This document shows, in pieces, positions 5,861 to 9,535 of a stretch of 9,535 nucleotides of DNA. Location of the stretch: positions 1 to 9,535 of the forward strand of contig CALGAO010000028.1 in the NCBI GenBank assembly GCA_937957685.1, written 5' to 3'. Position numbers and translations under genes: made by a program. How positions within the stretch are numbered: position 1 is the stretch's first letter; every line of letters begins with the position of its first letter. A model generated the notes under the pieces. That model was not told the DNA's origin and searched no databases. It was given only the letters and a program-made list of their open reading frames with translations. Origin of the DNA: an uncultured Paenibacillaceae bacterium. GTDB taxonomy: Bacteria > Bacillota > Bacilli > Paenibacillales > DA-C8.

Positions 5861-7939
5861 TCATGCCAACACCAGCACCCCATACGGCTCCAGTTCCACT
5901 TCGCCCGACAGCGGCCGATCGCTCAGCAGGTCAACAGCTGGGCGGTGGAGACGCAGCCTGGCAACTCGGCCGGTATAATTGAGCACGAAGACGAAGGCTT
6001 CGCCAGTGGCCGGATGCCGTCTGACCACCAGCTCAACTTCAGCCGGTGCCTCCACCAGATCACCTGCCATCTTCGGCAAATCGAGCCTGGGCAGGAGCTT
6101 GCGCACCAAAGCTTCCGTGAAGGCTGCGCCATGGTAATATACCTGCCCCCGACCGACCGGATGTACGGTCAATGCCGGCTTGCCAGCATAGTAATCGGAG
6201 GCGTATGACGCGAGGACCTGCACGCGATCCGACTCCACGCGCAGGATGTCATTGAAGCCTGGCGCCCTGAGTTCCTCTTCCGCACCGGCTCCCTCAACAC
6301 CGGCTCCGTCCCCAAGCCAATTCAGGATCGTCGCATCATCCTCCTTCAGGATTGCGTTGAAATCCTCGACGGTCACGCCGCATAGAGTCGCCGCATGGCC
6401 CGGCAACGGCATCATCCGGCAATGTCCATGCTCGTCCTTGTAACCGGTACGGGCGCCGAACAGCAGGATGCCCCCAGCCTCCGCATATGCTCGCAGCAAG
6501 TTGGCCGCAGACTCTGTCAGGATAGCCGGGTGCGGGTAGACCAGCACGCGATAGCGCTGCAGATCAGCCAGCGTCGTCCGTTCGGTCAACACGAGCCGAT
6601 CAACGGCCACATGCTCCCGTTGCAACGCTTTGAACCAGGCTTGCTGGCTGCGTTCCCCAAGCGGCCCGTACCATTTGTCAAGCTCTCCGTCCCATTCATT
6701 ATCATAGTCACTCATGATGGCGATGCTTGCCTCGCAGCGGCTCCCCGCAAGACGTGCCGCGATGCGCTCCAGTTCCTGCCCGACGCGCCGCGCTTCCTCC
6801 ACCCGACGATTGGGCTGGTTGTGGTAATCATTGATCCCGTGCCAATAGATCTCTGTGCCAAACGTTGCCGTGCGCCAGCGGAAATACAGCACCATATCCG
6901 CACCATGAGCGATCGATTGATACGTCCACAGCCGCATCTGTCCCGGCTTCGGTGAAGACATCGAATAGCGGTTCGCCCAACCCCCCGGTCCGGACTGCTG
7001 CTCCATCACGCAGAAATTCGGCGAGATCGAGCGCACCGTGCTCAGATGCAGACTCCACATGCGATCGCGGAACGGCTCGGGGCCCTCATCGGGATGAAGG
7101 TACGCGAATAGAGGATAGGAATCATACGAGTAGAAATCCAGCACCTCTTCCGTCAGCCGGTGGTTGTCGAGATGTCCGAACATGCCGTTCGTCGTGATGA
7201 AATGCCGGGAGCCGACGACCTCCCGCAGGATCTCCGCCTGCAAACGCGCGAACTCGATGGCGCTGTGTGAGATGAACCGCTTCTCGTCCAGCGCCTGGTG
7301 CGGATTGGTCGAGTTCTGAGGAGTCGGCAGAGTCAGATGCGCCTGCTCCCAGTCTGTATAGGTCTGGTTCCAGAAGACCGTACCCCACGCCTTGTTCAAG
7401 GCCTGCAACGTGCCATACCGCTGTCGGAGCCATCGGCGAAATGCCGCGTGATCCGCTTCCGAATAGAACACGTTGATCTCACAATTCAATTCATTGTCGA
7501 TCTGCCAGCCGATCACCGCCGGATGGTCCCTGAAATGCCCGGCCATATGACGGACGATCCGGGCACAGAACCGCCTGTATACATCGCTGTTGTAGTTATA
7601 GTGCCGTCGCATGCCGTGCCGGTAGAGGACACCCTCTTGGGAGGCATTCAGCACCTCGGGATAACGAGTCGTTAGCCAGACAGGCGGTGTCGCGGTCGGT
7701 GTCCCCAGTATGACCTTCAGTCCATGACGGTGAGCGGCGTCAAGCGCCCGTTCGAACAGGTCAAATTGATAGACGCCCTCCTCCGGCTCCATGATCGTCC
7801 AGGCAAATTCCGCCATACGCACCACCGAGAATCCCAATTCCCGCATGCGTCGAAAATCATCGTCCCACAGGCTCTCATCCCAATGCTCGGGATAATAGCA
7901 GACCCCCAGCCTGATGCGGTCTGTATGCAGCGATTTCAT
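5861..7939 (-). CDS. Family GH42 beta-galactosidase, cytoplasmic (YesZ-like)
   Basis: Hydrolyses terminal beta-galactosides, here most likely galactose on oligosaccharides from RG-I side chains. The N-terminus has the GH42 hallmark LGVCYYPEHW. Numbered from ATG 7939 (692 residues), the acid/base is Glu150 in GWQIDNELN and the nucleophile Glu313 in FCVMEQQSG. The order is TIM barrel (about 6-385), trimerisation domain (about 395-615) and a C-terminal beta domain (about 625-690). There is no signal peptide. The cysteine cluster that holds zinc in Thermus-type GH42 enzymes is missing apart from one Cys after NELN, as in several Bacillus relatives. YesZ of B. subtilis is slightly shorter. An in-frame TTG at 7945 is possible but sits only 3 nt from the GGAGG, whereas ATG 7939 is 9 nt away, so I chose the ATG. 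Transcription probably starts near 8000 and ends at the hairpin at 5636-5676. Substrate linkage is inferred from context. Confidence 0.95.
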   Translation of the reverse strand: MKSLHTDRIRLGVCYYPEHWDESLWDDDFRRMRELGFSVVRMAEFAWTIMEPEEGVYQFDLFERALDAAHRHGLKVILGTPTATPPVWLTTRYPEVLNASQEGVLYRHGMRRHYNYNSDVYRRFCARIVRHMAGHFRDHPAVIGWQIDNELNCEINVFYSEADHAAFRRWLRQRYGTLQALNKAWGTVFWNQTYTDWEQAHLTLPTPQNSTNPHQALDEKRFISHSAIEFARLQAEILREVVGSRHFITTNGMFGHLDNHRLTEEVLDFYSYDSYPLFAYLHPDEGPEPFRDRMWSLHLSTVRSISPNFCVMEQQSGPGGWANRYSMSSPKPGQMRLWTYQSIAHGADMVLYFRWRTATFGTEIYWHGINDYHNQPNRRVEEARRVGQELERIAARLAGSRCEASIAIMSDYDNEWDGELDKWYGPLGERSQQAWFKALQREHVAVDRLVLTERTTLADLQRYRVLVYPHPAILTESAANLLRAYAEAGGILLFGARTGYKDEHGHCRMMPLPGHAATLCGVTVEDFNAILKEDDATILNWLGDGAGVEGAGAEEELRAPGFNDILRVESDRVQVLASYASDYYAGKPALTVHPVGRGQVYYHGAAFTEALVRKLLPRLDLPKMAGDLVEAPAEVELVVRRHPATGEAFVFVLNYTGRVARLRLHRPAVDLLSDRPLSGEVELEPYGVLVLA

Positions 7940-7948
7940 CCTCAACTA

Positions 7949-7953
7949 CCTCC
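7949..7953 (-). promoter_or_regulatory. Ribosome binding site of the GH42 gene
   Basis: The minus strand reads GGAGG, followed by 9 nt and ATG at 7939. The spacing is ideal for that ATG and too short (3 nt) for the upstream TTG at 7945, so it decides the start. Confidence 0.8.
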
Positions 7954-8005
7954 ATGCCAACCGGATATGATAAAATATTGCGAAGTAATGACGATATGAT
8001 TTCAT

Positions 8006-8034
8006 TTTATAACAGACATGATGATAGAATATAT
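8006..8034 (-). promoter_or_regulatory. Predicted promoter of the GH42 gene, activator-dependent
   Basis: A TATAAA -10 box lies at 8006-8011 on the minus strand. The -35 position 17 bp upstream (8029-8034) reads ATATAT, far from TTGACA. A good -10 with a poor -35 and an operator directly upstream is typical of promoters switched on by AraC-family activators. The leader to the ATG would be about 60 nt. This is a motif-based prediction. Confidence 0.5.
8022..8030 (+). promoter_or_regulatory. Predicted extended -10 promoter of the divergent AraC gene
   Basis: TGATAGAAT on the plus strand is an extended -10 element (TG, one base, then TAGAAT, one mismatch to TATAAT). No clear -35 precedes it, which extended -10 promoters tolerate. 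It overlaps the -35 region of the oppositely directed GH42 promoter, and transcription would start at about 8037, inside the first operator half-site. The leader to the start codon would be about 205 nt. Confidence 0.4.
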
Positions 8035-8068
8035 CAGGAAATTGCGACATCCTGACAGGATATTGCGA
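8035..8068. promoter_or_regulatory. Probable AraC-family operator: 13-bp direct repeats 21 bp apart
   Basis: CAGGAAATTGCGA (8035-8047) and CAGGATATTGCGA (8056-8068) match at 12 of 13 positions and start exactly 21 bp apart, two helical turns, as in known AraC-family half-site pairs. The nearer copy abuts the weak -35 of the GH42 promoter. A perfect ATCCTG-a-CAGGAT inverted repeat (8049-8061) overlaps the second copy. The core TATTGCGA occurs a third time at 7976-7983, in the GH42 leader. The likely ligand-binding regulator is the adjacent cupin-type AraC protein. Confidence 0.65.
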
Positions 8069-8230
8069 TCTTGCCTGAGCTGGCCGGGATCTGGTGACGG
8101 ACGGACTGCCATGGAACACGAGCAACCTCATGCGAGCAATCTCATCCGGCTACCTTGCGCATCTTTCCCTGCTTACCGTATCCCGGACGCCCGGACGAAG
8201 CACGACCAGGCTCAGACATCTTGCATGGCT

Positions 8231-8235
8231 GGAGG
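8231..8235 (+). promoter_or_regulatory. Ribosome binding site of the cupin-type AraC gene
   Basis: GGAGG followed by 9 nt and ATG at 8245. This argues for the 277-residue start over the in-frame ATG 90 nt upstream, which has no comparable site before it. Confidence 0.8.
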
Positions 8236-8244
8236 AAAGAGAAG

Positions 8245-9078
8245 ATGTGGGAATATTACACCCTTCCGCTTCCGGGAGGTATCCAATATGCATGCTACCC
8301 GGAATCGTGCGGACGCATCGCTCAGGTACCGGATCATCGAGTCAGCCGGGCCCCAGGGATGCTTCAGGAATACAATCTGCACGTCGTCATATCTGGACGT
8401 GGCTATGTTGTCCTGGGAGATGGGAGACATGAGTTGAAAGGCGGTATGGGTTTTCTCTATGCGCCTGGCGCAGAGCAGCATTATGGCGCCGACCCTGCTG
8501 ATCCGTGGGAGGTGCGTTGGGTTCATTTTGTCGGGTATAACGTGGAGAAGCTGCTTGAAGGGCGAGGCCGAGTTGAGCCGTGGCTGTTTGCTCTGGATCA
8601 GCAGAGAAGCCACGTTGAATCGGCGCTGGACAAGCTGATCCGCCTGTCCGCAGCGTATGAGAAAGCGGTCGAGCCTCTGATCTCCGCCGCATTGTACGAA
8701 GCGCTCGCGGCTCTGGTGCACGAGGCCCAGCCGCACCGTGTTCAGGCTCCAAACAGCGTGCGGGCGAGGATGTTCGAGGTGGCCGATCACATCCGCACCC
8801 ATTGCCATAAACAGATGACGCTCAAGGAGATCGCCGATTGGTCCGGCTACAGCCCGTACCATCTGATTCGCATCTTCCGCGAGACGGTGGGCAAAACGCC
8901 GATGCAATATCTGACGGAATGCCGCATCCTGTTGGCCAAGAGTCTGCTGCTCGCCACCGGATATTCCGTGGAACGAATCGCCAGTGAGGTCGGTTTCGGC
9001 CAGAGCAGCTATTTTATCGCCACATTCCGCAAGCTGGTTGGCGTAACCCCCGTGGTTTTCCGGCAATTGCACGGGTAG
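8245..9078 (+). CDS. AraC-family transcriptional regulator with cupin sensor domain
   Basis: A 277-residue sugar-responsive regulator, probably the activator of the divergent GH42 gene. Residues about 25-110 form the AraC-type cupin ligand pocket (LHVVISGRGYVVLGDG, APGAEQHY, PWEVRWVHFVG), and residues about 172-274 form the double helix-turn-helix domain (MTLKEIADWSGYSPYHLIRIF, then SVERIASEVGFGQSSYFIATF). Size and layout match ordinary family members; both domains look intact. An open frame continues upstream to 8155, but ATG 8245 is preceded by GGAGG with 9 nt spacing and the cupin sequence begins just after it, so the upstream extension is probably not translated. It is divergent from GH42 across a 305-bp gap holding a direct-repeat operator. 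The inducer is unknown; a galactose-containing RG-I product is a reasonable guess. Confidence 0.93.
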   Translation: MWEYYTLPLPGGIQYACYPESCGRIAQVPDHRVSRAPGMLQEYNLHVVISGRGYVVLGDGRHELKGGMGFLYAPGAEQHYGADPADPWEVRWVHFVGYNVEKLLEGRGRVEPWLFALDQQRSHVESALDKLIRLSAAYEKAVEPLISAALYEALAALVHEAQPHRVQAPNSVRARMFEVADHIRTHCHKQMTLKEIADWSGYSPYHLIRIFRETVGKTPMQYLTECRILLAKSLLLATGYSVERIASEVGFGQSSYFIATFRKLVGVTPVVFRQLHG

Positions 9079-9149
9079 TGGCCAAAGGCTCCACCGTTTA
9101 TGCCAGTCCAGCTTCGTCAGCCGGGATAGCCTGTCAGGTCCCTGGATAG

Positions 9150-9189
9150 CAAAATGGACGAAAAACCGACCGGTTTTCCGTCCATTTTG
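9150..9189 (+). terminator. Hairpin terminator after the cupin-type AraC gene
   Basis: An 11-bp perfect stem (CAAAATGGACG with CGTCCATTTTG) continues, after one mismatched pair, into a 6-bp inner stem (AAAACC with GGTTTT). It lies 71 nt after the AraC stop codon. T and A runs are inside the stem on both sides, so it could terminate in either direction. It sits within the IS remnant, near its left end. Confidence 0.6.
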
Positions 9190-9317
9190 TCGGAAGCCTC
9201 CATGCAGATAGCGAAGCGGATCCCCCGCCACCTTATGTTGCCCATCGCCACGATCGCAAACTTCGCATGCGCCTTATCCAGCCCTCTGTAGCGAGGATGC
9301 GCGATTGCCCTTGTAAA
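9189..9317 (-). pseudogene. Fragment of a transposase C-terminus
   Basis: The minus strand encodes, without a stop, a segment including RYRGLDKAHAKFAIVAMGNI. It resembles the conserved end of DDE transposases of the IS1182/IS4 kind, which finish with an R-G-x-x-K-A-x-x-x-F/L pattern followed by a hydrophobic helix and N. No start codon, ribosome binding site or catalytic domain is present; the frame is closed by TGA shortly upstream (near 9390) and at 9117-9119. The family call rests on motif memory only and may be wrong. Confidence 0.35.
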
Positions 9318-9393
9318 GAAGGGACCCTGACACGCATTCCGCCGAGGCGGTCCAGGATGGTTGGCATGGCCTTCTCGCCATCACAATGACGCA

Positions 9394-9415
9394 TGAAGTT
9401 AATTTTTTAACTTCA
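9394..9415. repeat. Perfect 9-bp hairpin in the right intergenic region
   Basis: TGAAGTTAA (9394-9402), a TTTT loop, then TTAACTTCA (9407-9415). It is AT-rich and not followed by a T-run on the plus strand. The surroundings from 9333 to 9480 contain no gene that I can support. It may be a weak terminator or a regulator site. Confidence 0.45.
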
Positions 9416-9480
9416 CGCATGTCGAAAAGAAGCTGTTTTTCATGTTGTAGTTAAAAATTTGGCTCAGTTAAACTTGATTG

Positions 9481-9509
9481 TTGCTTACAAACATATGTTC
9501 TGGTATATT
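9481..9509 (+). promoter_or_regulatory. Sigma-A promoter for a gene beyond the right edge
   Basis: TTGCTT (9481-9486), 17 bp, then TATATT (9504-9509) preceded by TGG, an extended -10 form. The start site would be about 9516. It faces right, so its gene lies outside the window. Confidence 0.6.
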
Positions 9510-9529
9510 ATGGATAGGAACGTATGTTT
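9489..9529. promoter_or_regulatory. Two LexA (SOS) boxes bracketing the right-edge promoter
   Basis: AAACATATGTTC at 9489-9500 (GAACATATGTTT on the minus strand) and GAACGTATGTTT at 9518-9529 each fit the core of the Gram-positive SOS-box consensus, GAACRNRYGTTY, at every constrained position. The first covers the promoter spacer and the second lies just past the predicted start of transcription, so LexA binding would block the promoter. The two are inverted with centres 29 bp apart. Confidence 0.65.
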
Positions 9530-9535
9530 GGGGTG

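Larger units (their letters stand above)
9132..9332. mobile_element. Small IS remnant (MITE-like), with short imperfect inverted ends
   Basis: TGTCAGGTCCCT at 9132-9143 is mirrored by AGGGACCCTGACA at 9320-9332; as inverted ends they match except for one inserted base. Between them lies a minus-strand transposase-like C-terminal segment starting directly inside the right end, so the 5' part of the transposase would have been lost. I see no target-site duplication. At 201 bp it looks like an internally deleted insertion sequence that keeps both ends. Confidence 0.4.

Noticed and set aside
8155..8244. N-terminal 30-residue extension of the cupin-type AraC protein
   Set aside because: No ribosome binding site precedes ATG 8155, whereas ATG 8245 has an ideal one, and the family's cupin domain starts just after it.
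8212..9231. Minus-strand open frame of 339 codons across the cupin-type AraC gene
   Set aside because: The plus strand encodes a complete AraC protein with both domains intact; the opposite frame shows no recognisable motif.

Overview
The window looks like a carbohydrate-use locus from a Gram-positive bacterium of the Paenibacillus / Paenibacillaceae type. Three things suggest this: moderately high GC, strong GGAGG-type ribosome binding sites, and a very large secreted polysaccharide lyase built in the modular style common in that group. The theme is degradation of pectin, specifically rhamnogalacturonan I (RG-I), and the content recalls part of the Bacillus subtilis yes locus (YesW/YesX lyases, YesZ galactosidase, YesN-type regulator). 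The genus is inferred from style, not measured.

Layout, left to right. Positions 1-4213 (minus strand) hold at least 1404 codons of a multimodular PL11 rhamnogalacturonan lyase that runs off the left edge. Its order is signal peptide, PL11 catalytic domain, carboxypeptidase-regulatory-like domain, three BIG2 Ig-like domains, a jelly-roll module, a Pro-Glu linker, a cohesin-like domain and the start of a FIVAR-like helical repeat. Its leader (4214-4456) carries a CcpA cre-like site and a 15-bp palindrome. Upstream on the same strand, 4457-5185 encodes an AraC-type protein that resembles the C-terminal half of a YesN-type response regulator but has no receiver domain. Positions 5186-5860 contain no convincing gene; they hold TGATCA-type repeats, a strong rho-independent terminator (5636-5676) and a tandem 22-bp repeat with a hairpin.

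Positions 5861-7939 (minus) encode a cytoplasmic GH42 beta-galactosidase. Divergent from it, 8245-9078 (plus) encodes a cupin-type AraC regulator. The 305-bp gap between them has overlapping divergent promoters and two 13-bp direct repeats exactly 21 bp apart, the classic layout of an AraC-family site, so the regulator probably activates the galactosidase gene and may repress itself. Right of the regulator lies a 201-bp IS remnant with short inverted ends around a transposase-like tail (9132-9332). At the right edge a sigma-A promoter is bracketed by two good matches to the Gram-positive LexA (SOS) box, so the next gene outside the window is probably a DNA-damage gene, unrelated to pectin.

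Working model (inference): the secreted lyase cuts the RG-I backbone outside the cell, oligosaccharides enter by transporters not in this window, and the GH42 enzyme removes galactose inside. The two AraC-type regulators and CcpA would supply induction and glucose repression.
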